64,000 nucleotides of DNA from Rhynchopus euleeides (lineage: Eukaryota; Euglenozoa; Diplonemea; Diplonemida; Diplonemidae). The DNA lies in contig OY723290.1 of NCBI GenBank assembly GCA_963210315.1, positions 434,001 through 498,000 on the forward strand. The letters are read 5' to 3'. Made by a program: the position numbers and the translations under genes. Below are positions 43,915-55,094 of this stretch, piece by piece (the first letter of the stretch is position 1; the number at the start of each line of letters is the position of its first letter). The notes beneath the pieces are model-generated. The model was not told the origin of the DNA and made no database searches. It worked only from the letters and a program-made list of their open reading frames with translations.

Positions 43915-44685
43915 TTACGGAACACCGCCGAACGGGCCGTCACTCAGCGGGCGGATGTCAAGCCCGAGCCACGGGCACTCCGGGCACATGGGTGCCGGCC
44001 CCTGCCCGCCCTTGCAGTCCGTCGCGCGGCACTCGGAGTTCACCGCGTCCCACTTGCACTTCCCCGTGGAGGTCGGGCACGCCCCAGGGGTCGTGTGCTG
44101 CGCGCAGTCCACCCCAGCCGCGTCAATCCCGAAGGCGATGAACTCCGCCTTCTCCGCCCCCGGGACGGTGATGATGGTCGACTCCCCACGCGCCAGCTGC
44201 CTGCGGAACGCACCCATCGGGTGCTCGAAGCTCGCCCCAGGCGCACCCGTCACAAACCGCGGCGCGCACTGGTTCCGCATCCACCCCGGGGTGATGGAGA
44301 GCAGCCCCGGGATCCCGCCCTGGTACTTCGTCGCGCAGCTGTGGGAGCACGTGTAGAAGAAGACCCACGCGTCGCACACCTCCACGGCCGACGTGTCGGG
44401 GCACGTGAACTTCACATCCACCCCCACGGGTAGCTGCCACTGCGGGATCGTGAGCGGCAGCAGCTCCAGGAACGCCGGCGGGTTGCGCAGCTGCGACCCC
44501 ATCAGGTCCGGCCACGCCTCCACCCCGTGCGCCATCAGCGCCAGGTTGATGCTCCCCACCGGCCCCACCACCACGGAGTTCACATTCGGTCCGTTCTGAC
44601 CGTTGTGGTCGGACAGTACGTTGAGCACAGATGATGGCCTCGACACAGTAGCTGCCGCCACCGCCGCAAGGAACACGGTTGCCAT
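43915..44685 (-). CDS. small secreted cysteine-containing protein
   Basis: 256 residues, ATG 44685 to TAA 43915, one exon. The N-terminus MATVFLAAVAAATVSRP is a short hydrophobic signal peptide, probably cut near residue 15-20. The mature part has about a dozen cysteines: VKFTCPDTSAVEVCDAWVFF, then YTCSHSC, RNQCAP, DCAQ, GACPTSTGKCKWDAVNSEC, TDCKGG and MCPECPW. The CxxxxxxxCxWD...C cluster resembles short Cys-rich modules found in surface proteins of alveolates and algae. No transmembrane segment or anchor is seen, so it is likely secreted or lumenal. Function unknown. Confidence 0.75.
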   Translation of the reverse strand: MATVFLAAVAAATVSRPSSVLNVLSDHNGQNGPNVNSVVVGPVGSINLALMAHGVEAWPDLMGSQLRNPPAFLELLPLTIPQWQLPVGVDVKFTCPDTSAVEVCDAWVFFYTCSHSCATKYQGGIPGLLSITPGWMRNQCAPRFVTGAPGASFEHPMGAFRRQLARGESTIITVPGAEKAEFIAFGIDAAGVDCAQHTTPGACPTSTGKCKWDAVNSECRATDCKGGQGPAPMCPECPWLGLDIRPLSDGPFGGVP

Positions 44686-45778
44686 CTTCCCTGTCTGTTG
44701 TCTGCTGTGTAAAAGAAGTGTAACAAGAATGCCTGTTCGTTGGGGTGTTTCTGTGATGTCTGCCGTGACGTATCGTGCCTGCCGTTGCTAGTGCAGCAAG
44801 AGGGTGGGACGTGCGCGCGGAAGGGGGGGGGGGCGGCGCTGTTGTATTTCGACGTGGCGGGCCTAGCCTGTCCCCTTCAGCACACATCCCGGACGTCGCG
44901 TGGCAAAAAAATGGTGGCGGCGGTTCTTCTGCGCATGAAGAATAGAGAGAAAGGGCATGTGGCTCGGCACCTGGAAAGGCGACAAGTCGTACACCGGGGG
45001 GGTGGGGGGCGGGGTGTGCGAACCACGCCAAACATGGATAGTGACACTTCCCGGGCTTTCAACACATGCTCCCACACAAGGGCTTGACCAGTCAAGATCA
45101 ACAGCAAGCGGCGATACGTTGTTGCAGCGGGAGGGGGGCCAACGGGGATCGAAGAGAAGTGAGAGAAAAGTGAGGGAAAGGGGTGTGGTGGGTTTGGTAC
45201 CGACCCCACCCAGACCAGTGGGTTTTTCACTCCCCTACCCAAGCCCGGTATAACGATGCAACGCCCCCGCTGCATGCAAAATAGGTGGGAAAAAGTGCAC
45301 ACTGGGTGGCGGGCAGGATGGCAGGAAGGCAACGTGTCACGTATCATGTGGACCCCAAGCCCCCCTTTCTGGGGCTTGGGGGACGGGCTTTCGAGTGAGG
45401 TGATACAGAAGAAATCCGGAACAGCGGCGGGCCGCCGGAAGCACGGCGAAAGAAGCAAAAGAAACCCAATAAAAATGCAGGGAACGGGGTGAGAGGGGTG
45501 GATGGGTGGGATTGGGTTGACACGGCCATAACCCGTTCAAAATTCCTCCTTCAGGCTAGAGCCCCCCTCCGTGGTGATACAGCCTAAAAGGCATATGATT
45601 ATCCATGCAGCAGGTCACGGCTAACCCCCCCCCCCTCCTCCTCCCCCTCATCTCTGGACCCAATCAAAGGACCAACAGCAACGCGAATGCCTTTTGTTTG
45701 CAGCAGCGCAGAACACACCGAGCAAAGCACACCCTGCAGCTCTTGATGTGATCTGTGACGCCACAGCTCAAGGCAGAT
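44686..45778. other. intergenic, no gene recognised
   Basis: Lies between the divergently unrelated secreted-protein and EF-hand genes, both on the minus strand. Contains G and C runs and no open frame with recognisable features. The secreted protein's promoter should lie just above 44685. Confidence 0.55.
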
Positions 45779-47380
45779 CTAGAGATCCTCCTGCCCCAAC
45801 AGCTCATCCTTGAAGGTGCTGCGCATGCTGAGGGCGTACTCTTTGAACGACAGGAGCCCATCCCGATCGATATCCGCCTCTGCGAACTGCCCGCGCAGCT
45901 CCTCCTCCGTCATGCAATCCCTGGGAGCCTGCTTCTGATAGGTTGCAAAGGAGTACTTCTCCCCCCCGCCATGCGTGAGATAGCCGTACACCCCTGCAAT
46001 GTCGATGAGCAGCTCACGGGTAAACGCCGCCTCCCATGAAACGGACACATCAAATGTGGATACCTGCCGGATCTGCTCCTCCAGAACCTTGCGTGGGACG
46101 CAGGGGTAGAGGGTCCGTAGGAGCTCCGGAAAATTCACAGTCCCACTCCGGTCCCTATCGAGCCGCCGGAAGATGACGGGGTCGACCTGCTTCCCCACAC
46201 GGAGGGCGTTCTGCTGGAACTCTCTCAGGCTGACGCATCCGGAGTGGTCATCATCCAATGCGCGGAATCCATACCACAGCTGCTTCACGACTCTCCTCGG
46301 GAGCACCGTCAGGGTTCTGTTGTGGATGAAATTCTCAAGCGCTGCGAACACCGCTGCGGCCTGCCGGGTCCGGAGCCTGGAGACCATCTTCCGCACCACA
46401 TAGCACACCGCGCCCACCACGAAGAAGCTGGAGTAGAGAGACACCTTCGGGCCACAACCACCACCCCTCTTGCAGGAGGACAGAACAAACTGCTCCATCA
46501 GCCTCTGCGCAGTCAGCTGCACCTCCAGGTGCGGGGGGAGCGGGGGCGCCTCTGCCTCCTCCAGTATCGGCAGTGCCTCCCGGAGGTGCTCCAGGGCGGT
46601 CTTCTTCCGCTTCTCCTGCACTGCGCGGCGTATCTCCTCCGCCTCCTTCAGCGCCGTCTTCCGATGCTTCTCCGTGTGGAATATCCGCAACACCTTCGAC
46701 AGAGGTGGCAGCCGCCCCGGCGGGCTGACTGGCCTCCCCCCACCAGGCACGACAAACGGGTTTGACCCCGGATGCACCGGGGTGACCATCTCCGCGTCCT
46801 TCCCCCTCCCAGAGAGGCGGGGGAGCCTTGTCCTGCGGGAGAGGGAAGAAGAGGACTGCGCATCCTGATTCCCGCCGCACCCCGGGGAGGCGGTGCCCCT
46901 GCGGGCCCTGCGTCTGGTTTTGGTGGGGCTGGCAAGAGATGTTATTTCGCACAGCACCTCCGGCCGGAGCTTCTCCCGGTAAACCGCGTCAGGCATGGTT
47001 GTGAACTTCTCCTTATTGTTGAGGGTCCAGGAGACACCCCTCGGGGGGACACTGGCGCAGGTCGGGCTCAGCTTGCTGATCATCTGCTTCATCTTCTGCG
47101 ATTCTGCGGATGGGGCACCGCAGAAATGCGTCGAGTTTCTCGTATGATCAGGTGACGAGGTGCCCCCCTTCCCCGCACCCCCGCCGGCACGGAAGAGGGT
47201 CAGCGCGCTGAGCTTCGCTTGAGCAGCGGATAGGATGGAGAAGTTCCCGTTGCCCCCTCCGACCCGGGGGAGGGAGGTCAGGCTGAAGATGCCACACTCG
47301 GGTTTGTCGTTTCCACCGCCCCCGCTGATCGCGGTGGGTTCAGGCGGGTGGTCCTCTTCCTCTCGAGTGGCGGGTGCCAT
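45779..47380 (-). CDS. EF-hand calcium-binding protein with a membrane segment
   Basis: Start taken at ATG 47380 (MAPATREEEDHPPEP), giving 533 residues. The N-terminal half is low complexity and basic, followed by a charged helix (TEKHRKTALKEAEEIRRAVQ) near 240-280. A hydrophobic stretch VSLYSSFFVVGAVCYVV near residue 325-345 could cross a membrane. Three canonical EF-hand loops follow: DDDHSGCVSLRE (376-387), DRDRSGTVNFPE (408-419) and DIDRDGLLSFKE (503-514), each with acidic residues at positions 1, 3 and 12 and Gly at 6. It should bind calcium and probably acts as a calcium sensor at a membrane; no kinase or other enzyme domain is present. Family unknown. Confidence 0.8.
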   Translation of the reverse strand: MAPATREEEDHPPEPTAISGGGGNDKPECGIFSLTSLPRVGGGNGNFSILSAAQAKLSALTLFRAGGGAGKGGTSSPDHTRNSTHFCGAPSAESQKMKQMISKLSPTCASVPPRGVSWTLNNKEKFTTMPDAVYREKLRPEVLCEITSLASPTKTRRRARRGTASPGCGGNQDAQSSSSLSRRTRLPRLSGRGKDAEMVTPVHPGSNPFVVPGGGRPVSPPGRLPPLSKVLRIFHTEKHRKTALKEAEEIRRAVQEKRKKTALEHLREALPILEEAEAPPLPPHLEVQLTAQRLMEQFVLSSCKRGGGCGPKVSLYSSFFVVGAVCYVVRKMVSRLRTRQAAAVFAALENFIHNRTLTVLPRRVVKQLWYGFRALDDDHSGCVSLREFQQNALRVGKQVDPVIFRRLDRDRSGTVNFPELLRTLYPCVPRKVLEEQIRQVSTFDVSVSWEAAFTRELLIDIAGVYGYLTHGGGEKYSFATYQKQAPRDCMTEEELRGQFAEADIDRDGLLSFKEYALSMRSTFKDELLGQEDL

Positions 47381-47573
47381 GTTGTATCCCGATCCGCAGG
47401 GAGGTAGATGATGCAATAGGTGCAATAGAAGTAGAGCCGTTGGGGGGGGCGGGGGAGGGGGGTTTGATCGTCGAGAGGGAATGGAAAAGTAAATCTCCCA
47501 GCACCTTCTCGCAATGTTTGTCCTTTTTGCAGTCACTACACCAGATATGGGCGGGGGAGGGGGGGGGGGGGTA

Positions 47574-48721
47574 GGGGGGGTCAAATGGGGGTGACAAACA
47601 CGATTTTTCAAAAAACCGGCGCAGAGGCCCCAAAGCCCCCGTAAACCCTCCAAACCCCCCCCAGATCGGTCCGGAAACCCATCGAACCCCACTTTTCCAC
47701 CATTCCGGGCACCTCAGGTGCCCGAATTGGGGTACCTAAATTTTGTGCCACCGTTTGGTACCGTACAGTGCCACTGTGTGGGAGGTTGGAAAAGAAAATG
47801 CCCCAACACACCACATCTGAGGGTTGCAATGCATGTTGCTTGCCAACCACGTCATCCGGTGGGTGTCAGGCGCTATGTAGGTGGCATTAGCCAGGTCTTC
47901 GATGTGTTCTGGCTTGTATATATACCTCCCTGCCTGCGGCACAGGCACTGCCTTTGTCCCCCACACCAGCCACAGAGAGCGTATTGTACTCGGTCCACGG
48001 TTGCTGATTCATTGTGATGCGTTGTATCCTCGAGTGAACGTCACACACTAGTGGCACCACCACCCGCCATCCGAGAGCTGTATTGACTTTGCGCGCTTCC
48101 GTTGTATTCACCTCGCCACGCATATTGCACCGTTCAGTACCAGTGCTCTTGGGCCAGGCAAAGTAGACCGCAGCAACTACCAATTCTGGCACAATGGGTA
48201 CCACGACAGCGCACTTCATGTGTTCCCGGAATGTACAGCTCGTGTTGCAACAGTCGTTGTCAACACATCCCGGTTGTGGAGCACTGCTGCACAGGAATCA
48301 CACGACCATCTGGACTGTTCCGTACCTACAGGCAGCCTCCCGGTGCATGGTGGCAGGGAGGTATATATACAAGCCAGAACACATCGAAGACCTGGCTAAT
48401 GCCACCTACATAGCGCCTGACACCCACCGGATGACGTGGTTGGCAAGCAACATGCATTGCAACCCTCAGATGTGGTGTGTTGGGGCATTTTCTTTTCCAA
48501 CCTCCCACACAGTGGCACTGTACGGTACCAAACGGTGGCACAAAATTTAGGTACCCCAATTCGGGCACCTGAGGTGCCCGGAATGGTGGAAAAGTGGGGT
48601 TCGATGGGTTTCCGGACCGATCTGGGGGGGTTTGGAGGGTTTACGGGGGCTTTGGGGCCTCTGCGCCGGTTTTTTGAAAAATCGTGTTTGTCCACGTAAA
48701 AGGGTGGCATTTGACCCCCCC
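47574..48721. mobile_element. TA-flanked inverted-repeat element, 1.1 kb
   Basis: Arms of about 360 bp (47574-47936 and 48354-48721) are nearly identical inverted copies, beginning GGGGGGGTCAAATG, with TA at 47572-47573 and 48722-48723. Because the arms match, the same 65-codon frame (GRYIYKPEHIEDLANATYIA) appears twice in opposite directions; I see no reason to think it is coding. The 420-bp centre has no gene features. TA target sites suggest a Tc1/mariner relative; non-autonomous. High arm identity suggests recent activity or gene conversion. Confidence 0.7.
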
Positions 48722-48726
48722 TAAGG

Positions 48727-49164
48727 CAGGGGTGGCTGCGTACGCGTACGCAGCGTGATTTTCAAAAAGTGCGTACGGCGTACGCGTACGCGTACGGCGC
48801 TGCGTACGGCAGTCTATGGAGCACAGGAGACGGCCATGTCCGCACACCAAATCCGACAGTCGAACTCAGGTGTACCAGGGGCAGCCTTCGAGCCTTCCAG
48901 TCGGAAGTGGTACCTTTTGCAGTATGCTTGCGGGTGTACTTGCAGGTGTTGCGAGTTATTCGCCACGTGCGCGGCAAGGAACCATCTGTGAAAGGCAAGA
49001 GCAAAGGCCAGGGCCCAGCCACCCGCTGGGTGGCCTACTGTGTGCTGAGAGACCTGGAATACCAGCCGTACGCAAAATCTGCGTACGCGTACGCAGCGCG
49101 ATTTTCAGAAAGTGCGTACGGCGTACGCGTACGCGTACCGTACGGCCGTACGCTGCCACCACTG
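48727..49164. mobile_element. hAT-type MITE, 438 bp
   Basis: Ends are CAGGGGTGGCTGCGTACG and, inverted, CAGTGGTGGCAGCGTACG, typical hAT termini. The 8-bp CCCTAAGG flanks it on both sides (48719-48726 and 49165-49172), the duplication length of hAT elements. Inside, a 75-bp GTACGCGTACGC-rich block is repeated directly (about 48738-48812 and 49079-49157), each copy containing GCGNGATTTTCANAAAGTGC. It inserted across the right end of the neighbouring TA-flanked element, so it is the younger of the two. No coding capacity. Confidence 0.8.
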
Positions 49165-49284
49165 CCCTAAGGGGGGGGGGGAGTGAAGAAATGCCCTCCC
49201 TCCCCACTCCACCCCAACCCTACCCCGACAGCTCGGGATGTTTCCCGGTGGGTGTGGGGGGGGGGGGCGGGGAGGAGGCGATGG

Positions 49285-49955
49285 CACGGTGGGATCTTGT
49301 AAATTTTACATGTATAACTACAAGTATATACATGTATTATACATGTATAATACTTGCATGTCAACTATTATACATGTATAATACATGTATATGCCTGAAA
49401 TATACATGTAAAATACATGTATATCAAGTAAAAATACATGTATAATACTTGCATGTCAACTATTATACATGCATTTTTACTTGATATACATGTATTTTAC
49501 ATGTATATTTCATGCATTTACATGTATTTTACATGTATAATACTTGTCATGCAAGTATTATACATGTAAAATACTTGCATGACAAGTAAAATACATGTAT
49601 AATACTTGCATGACAAGTAAAATACTTGCATGCAAGTAAAATACATGTATTTTACTTGCATGCAAGTATTTTACATGTATAATACTTGCATGACAAGTAT
49701 TATACATGTAAAATACATGTAAATGCATGAAATATACATGTAAAATACATGTATATCAAGTAAAAATACATGTATAATAGTTGACATGCAACTATTATAC
49801 ATGTATTTTTGCTTGATATACATGTATTTTACATGTATATTTCAGGCATATACATGTATTATACATGTATAATAGTTGACATGCAAGTATTATACATGTA
49901 TAATACATGTAAAAATCGGTATTTTTACATGTAAAATTTACAAGATCCCACCGTG
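49285..49955. mobile_element. 670-bp foldback element of ACATGTA palindromes
   Basis: The ends are inverted copies of CACGGTGGGATCTTGTAAAT. The interior is an AT-rich array of ATACATGTATAATACTTGCA-like units that is largely self-complementary, so the whole segment can fold into a very long hairpin; about 180 bp at each side are nearly identical in inverse order. The flanks GGAGGCGATGG (left) and GGAGGGCGGTGG (right) look like an imperfect target duplication. The sharp drop in GC against its surroundings marks it as an insertion. Family unknown. Confidence 0.7.
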
Positions 49956-51273
49956 GGAGGGCGGTGGAGCGTCTGTCCAAGAGCGGTGTGGGTTTTGGCG
50001 TGGGGGTGGGTGGGCGCGGTTTACCGCCGCGGGGAATTCATCGAGGTGGATGTGTGTTGGGTGGGTTTTGCACTGTGCGGGTCGTGCCTGGTGGAGTGGA
50101 GGTGTAGGTGTGGGTGTGGGTGTAGGTGGAGGCGGGTGTAAAGATTTCGTGGCAGCAGTTTGGAATCCCTCTGGCACACATGCACTAAGCACCTCTGAGG
50201 TATCTCAGTGAGGACATGTCACCGTGCTGCGCCCCACATATGTGCGGGCCGAGCCACTTCCTTGATGTGCACCCTGCAATGGAGAGGTCAGGGTCGGTCT
50301 TTCATCCTCCTTTGCCTCCTGGGGTTCCAGGTAACACATTATCCACCAGTGCCAAACAACGTGAAACCTGCATGAAATCTCCGGAGGGTGGTGATGGTGG
50401 TGGTGGGGAAGGAGGGGGTCGACCATACTGTAATCCTGCTGAGAGGGCGGGTCAGGGGTGAGGGGTCAGGGGTGCGCGCGAGGGTCCATTTTTTGTTCCA
50501 ATTCCTGACAACGTGGGATATTTGTTTTGCAGCGTGACCCAGACTAAAACCCCCCACCCCGTTTCTTGCTTCGGTCAGCATCCCATTTTTTTGCTGCCCT
50601 GTATTCACACCGTGGCGTTGTTCAGCACGCACTCCCCCACCCCCACCCCGCCCCCCCCCTCCCTCTCCCCACTACACCAAGCCTCTCGAGTTAAGCTACT
50701 GCCTCCTCGCCCGTTCTTCCCCATCCCGCCTCGGGGGGCGTGCAGAGGGGGATTCAACCTGCCCTCCCTTTGTCTGTCTTCCAGACGCCGGTTTCCCGGA
50801 GGGCAGGTGATTTGTTGTGAGAGAGGGGGGTGCTTTTATTTTCCATTTCAAGAAATGAACTGAACTTTCTTCTTCTCCTTCTTCTTAGCCACTCCCCCGA
50901 CCATCCCTCCCGCGGGTGGGGAGGGGGGGGGGGAAGAGAGAGAGAGAGTGCGCGTGTTTATAACTAAAAGGGGGGGGGGGTGAATTCGCCATCTTTTCGG
51001 CAAGGCTTCGGCTGCAAAAGTTTGGCATTTTTCTCACAAGGAATCGGAGAACACTACGCCAAGAAAAACGCACCATGTTCCGGGCCATACGTAGCGAAAG
51101 CACCTCTCAGCCGAAAACCGGATTATCTTCTGTTTGGCATCGTTCTCTCTGTATCACCCCCTGCGGAGGGGGCTGCGAGTTGTTGTTTGATTTTTTTTTC
51201 TCTCCCTCCCTTGCTTGCTTGCAAGCAGAAACTGGGGGCGGGAAAAAAGAATGAAAGGGTAACTTTCAGAGTA
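49956..51273. other. intergenic, no gene recognised
   Basis: Contains a TGTGGGTGTGGGTGTAGG minisatellite-like tract near 50100-50140 and G/GA-rich runs near 50920-50980. No open frame with recognisable features. Confidence 0.55.
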
Positions 51274-52366
51274 AACGGGGGTCACAGCTATTGTTTACCT
51301 AGCTTTATGTAAATAGTAAATGTGCATGTAAATAATAGCTGTAAATAATATTCCATGTAAACAATACATGTAAATATTTTTTTACACACATATTGTTTAC
51401 GTATTTATGCGTTTTTTTTTGCACCTTTACCTACCACCCCCCCGTGTAAATGTCACCCCACAGGTGCAAAAATCGGGAGGGGGTGACATAAACACACCTT
51501 TTTTAGGTGACATAGCCACGGGGTGGTAGTTAGTGTAGGTCACACCCCTCCAGGGCCGCCTGGGGGTGACATAAACACACCCCTTTTGGGGGGTGACATA
51601 TACCTGAGATTCCAGTTTTGTTGTGGGGAGAGGTTGCTAGGGAGGAGGTAGCATGGTGCGGGGGAGGGGGGTAAAGAGGTGCGGGGGAGGGGGGGGGGGG
51701 GGGGCGACCGGCACGCAAAAATGTGGAGGGGGGTTGTCGTACATAGTGCAAAAGCAAAGGTTTCGGGCCCAACCCAGTGGGCCCGAAGTGCAACCCAGGG
51801 AAAACCCATTGATCCCTTGCAGGAGATAGGGAGTCAAGGTACGCGTCACTGGCTGGTCGTCTCCCACGACAGGCAGTTGAGAAGAGGGATTCCAGTGCCT
51901 GCGCCTCATGCAGCGAAGGTCCCATTCCGCCGTGTTCAGTGACATGTGTCGATAGTGTTGGCAGTTCTACGGGCTCTGAGCAACAATGCTCTAAGGAAAA
52001 CAAGCCACTTGGCCGAGGGGGGCCGGGAGGCAGTTGGCTGCCGACAAAAAAAAACTCTCCATTGCTGGTGCCCCTGATTTACCCCTTTTTCACTACGCAC
52101 AAACTACGCAATCTGGGGGGGGGTCTCGCTTTTTGGTCCCCCCCCAGTTTTTTTTGGTCCCCCTTTCTGTGTGGCTACTGAGACAGGACTGGAGGCACTG
52201 CGCTGACCGAGCAAAAAATTATTGCCAGAACTCACTATACACCGTACGAAAGAACGCACGACATGTGGGGCGGGACTCCAGAAACACCTGGGCAAGGTTG
52301 CCCCATGCCCAGAAACACCTGAGAAGGAAGTGAGTTCCAGGAGCCGCGTAGAACACCCTCGAGATT

Positions 52367-52684
52367 GTGAATGATGATACGATCACAGCCTTCAGGGCGC
52401 TGCGAGGTGCCACCCTGAAGGTGGCCCTTGACATCAAGGAGAGCGTCGGCCGAGGGGTCGACGAAAAGCTGAAGAAGGCGCTACTGGCACTGGATCCCGC
52501 GGGGTATACGGAGGTCACCGCCACACAGGCAACCTCCGCTGACAACGTCCAGGAGACGTTATCCGAGGGGATCACAACGGCACTAGAGATCTGTGTCACG
52601 GGATCCAGGCGCCCACTCTCCCTCGACGGTCTGGGGATTGTTGTTGGGTATGGTGTCGTTTCCTGCAGCTGCAAAAAAGCGTAG
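52367..52684 (+). CDS. short open frame, possibly coding
   Basis: 105 residues (NDDTITAFRALRGATLKVAL at the start) with balanced composition, unlike the simple-repeat frames around it. No known domain. Just downstream, a 49-bp unit (TTAATGATGCGTTGA...) is tandemly duplicated at 52704-52801 and a second frame (52765-52962) encodes a Pro/Ala/Lys/Glu-rich peptide with repeated APEEPAAPEAP. Both may be remnants of a gene carried by the surrounding element. Coding status is unproven. Confidence 0.25.
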   Translation: MNDDTITAFRALRGATLKVALDIKESVGRGVDEKLKKALLALDPAGYTEVTATQATSADNVQETLSEGITTALEICVTGSRRPLSLDGLGIVVGYGVVSCSCKKA

Positions 52685-52703
52685 CAACTGTGCTTCCTTC
52701 TTC

Positions 52704-52801
52704 CTTAATGATGCGTTGACGCTTCCACCCGGAGGAGCTGAAGCAGGCACCGCTTAATGATGCGTTGATGCTTCCACCCGACGAGCTGAAGCAGGCACCG
52801 C
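52704..52801. repeat. 49-bp tandem duplication
   Basis: Two copies of a unit running from CTTAATGATGCGTTG to GAGCTGAAGCAGGCACCG, differing at a few positions and by one base in length. Confidence 0.8.
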
Positions 52802-55094
52802 GCCAAAGGGCACCCCCAAAGAGACCTGCAAAGACTGCGTCGAAACCCGCACCGAAGGCTGCCAGCGCTGCAGCACCTGAAGAACCTGCAGCACCTGAAG
52901 CGCCTGCACCCTCACTGACCCCGGAACAGCAAGAACTCCTTGAGTTTGGGGTCCCGGCATAGAGACAGAGAATGGCTGAGTAAATCAAAATACAGCAGCA
53001 GTCTCTCGAGTCTTCCTTTCAGATGATTTTTGCATTGATCGCTTCCACCTCAACCCGTCACTCGTCACGCGTTTTGTTTTCTTCTCGCTGGCGCTAGTGA
53101 TGTCGGCTGGCAGAAAAAACACACACAAAACCCCCCCCCCCCCGCGTGTCGAGTGACCTTACCTGTCTGAAGTACAGAAAATGTGTCGGGTTGGGTGGAG
53201 CATACACACACACATACACATATGTTCACACAACACAGGGCAAACCGCACAAACGTGTTCACACATCCGGCATCCTATGCGAAATACCCGCCGCTCCCCG
53301 GGAGCTGTTGCGGGAACCATCTGCTCTTCCGACCCACCGAGACTCTTGCCGTATTTTCTCTACCACACGGGGTGTGTTTTACCAAAAAATGAGACCCCCC
53401 CCCCCCCTTTTCACTACGCACAAACTACGCAATATGGGGTCGTCAGGGGCACCAATTGCATTGTTTGGAATCCATGCGGATCGTGGTGGGGTCACTTTGG
53501 TGACCGAGGTACCAAGTCTGGCCCTTTAGAACACCTTCAAAAAATTTTCGAAAAACCAAAAAAAAATAATTACATGTAAATAATAATCGTATGTAAACAA
53601 TACATGTAAATAATTTTATGTAAACAATAGCTGTAGGTAAACAATAGGTGTGAGGGGGGTTTATGGACTACATGCTTTGTTGGGTATTCTCTTCTTCGCA
53701 TCGACGAACCGCCAAGCCTGATGGGGCTGCTGACGGACCAGCCATAGCATATTATGTGTGTATGCCCCCTTCCTGGCAGAACAATGAGAGAAGTCTCTCT
53801 TTCTCAGTCCTATTTACCACGGGGTGGTGTCGCACCTCTTCGTTCTTTCGCTGTGTTTTTTTGAAGCCCATCCACACAGTCCAGCGCTCCTCCCTTTCGC
53901 CCCTTCCCCCATGCCGGTTTGAACGGCTTTTTTTCCTTTTCCGTACACAGATGACATAACGCACAGCCCCTCCCCGGTGCCGGCCTCCCTACAACCAGCA
54001 ACTAGGCACTGTCAGCACAGCTGGCACGACTGCCTCCCGCTGGGTGGGACCAGTCTCAAACAACGGGGCATGTTGCAAAAGGTCATCTAGCGACCATGCC
54101 GTGCGCCAGCAAACCTGTCCTGCCCTCCCGCTGAACAGCCCTATAGCAAAGGGTTGATGAACGGGTGGGGCGGGGGTGGGGTAGGGGGGGAAGGTAGGGG
54201 AAGGCCGCACAAGAAGGTGGCACCCACGCACGAAGTTTCTAGCGAGCGGTGAAAAATGGGGGGGGGGGGAGGGGTGAGGAAGCAAGATGCCGAACCGAAC
54301 TACCACCGGGGAGGGGTGACGGGGGGTGTGTGGGGGCGGATGGAGAGGATAAGAGAAAGAGAACATATAAACCGCAAGGCATCTCGGTGAGTCCGATCCG
54401 GTGTCAATTGAGGGGCGTGATGGGATGCGGGATCGGTGATTTGGCAGTCGTGCCTCAAAGGGACGCGGGAGGCACTGCAAGCGCTCTGTCCTGCAGTGTG
54501 ACAATTGCCAGGCATCAACGTTCTGGGAGGGGACGTTCGGCGCAGACAGCAGCAAACGAAAAAGGCTTGCATGCCCCATACTCTTGAGGAGATGACAACC
54601 CTCCGATATTTCCGCGGATCCATAACTCCGTGGGGAAGAGCATATTCCGGAGGTTGCCCATCAACAATCACGAGCACTGCAAGAGAGCGAGGCTGCTGTG
54701 ACACAGACCCAGACACACATGGCATGCTTGTTTCTTTTAAGACTTTACCAAAGCGCTAAAGAACAGGGGAAAAAGACCCCCCCCACCCAAGTATGCCTGG
54801 GACTTTGGCCTTTTTGGGCCCAAAAAGGGGTCGGGATTCCACTTTTTCTCCAAGGGTTTTTCGGGGGGGAAATGGCGCACAATCCCCCTCGCGGGCAAGA
54901 AAATCCCCCCATCCCCACCACACAACCAGTGTGAGTGTGGTGTGTGGGTATTGGACGCCCTGTGTGATGAGAGATAGTGGCAACACAACAGCAACATGCC
55001 AGGCAAGGGGTGCCAAAAATGGGTTTTCGGGGCGTTATTGTAACGACCCCTTCCTATGCCCAGTGGCACAATCTCAATGATTTGGTTGCTCGAC

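Larger units (their letters stand above)
51274..53661. mobile_element. TA-flanked 2.4-kb inverted-repeat element
   Basis: The left end AACGGGGGTCACAGCTATTG and the inverted right end AACCCCCCTCACACCTATTG agree at all but a few positions, continue into TTTACC on both sides, and are flanked by TA (51272-51273, 53662-53663). AT-rich arrays with TGTTTAC and ACATGTAAATAA occur just inside both ends. GTGACATAAACACACC hairpin modules lie at about 51447-51610, and TTCACTACGCACAAACTACG is repeated directly at about 52088 and 53407. No intact transposase seen; one short frame at 52367-52684 is listed separately. Confidence 0.55.

Noticed and set aside
47736-48550. Identical 65-codon frames (GRYIYKPEHIEDLAN) on both strands
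   Set aside because: They lie in the identical arms of an inverted repeat, so their conservation follows from arm identity and not from coding.
49160-49980. Open frames rich in Tyr/Cys/Thr across 49.2-50.0 kb
   Set aside because: They are translations of the ACATGTA repeat array, repeated in opposite directions.
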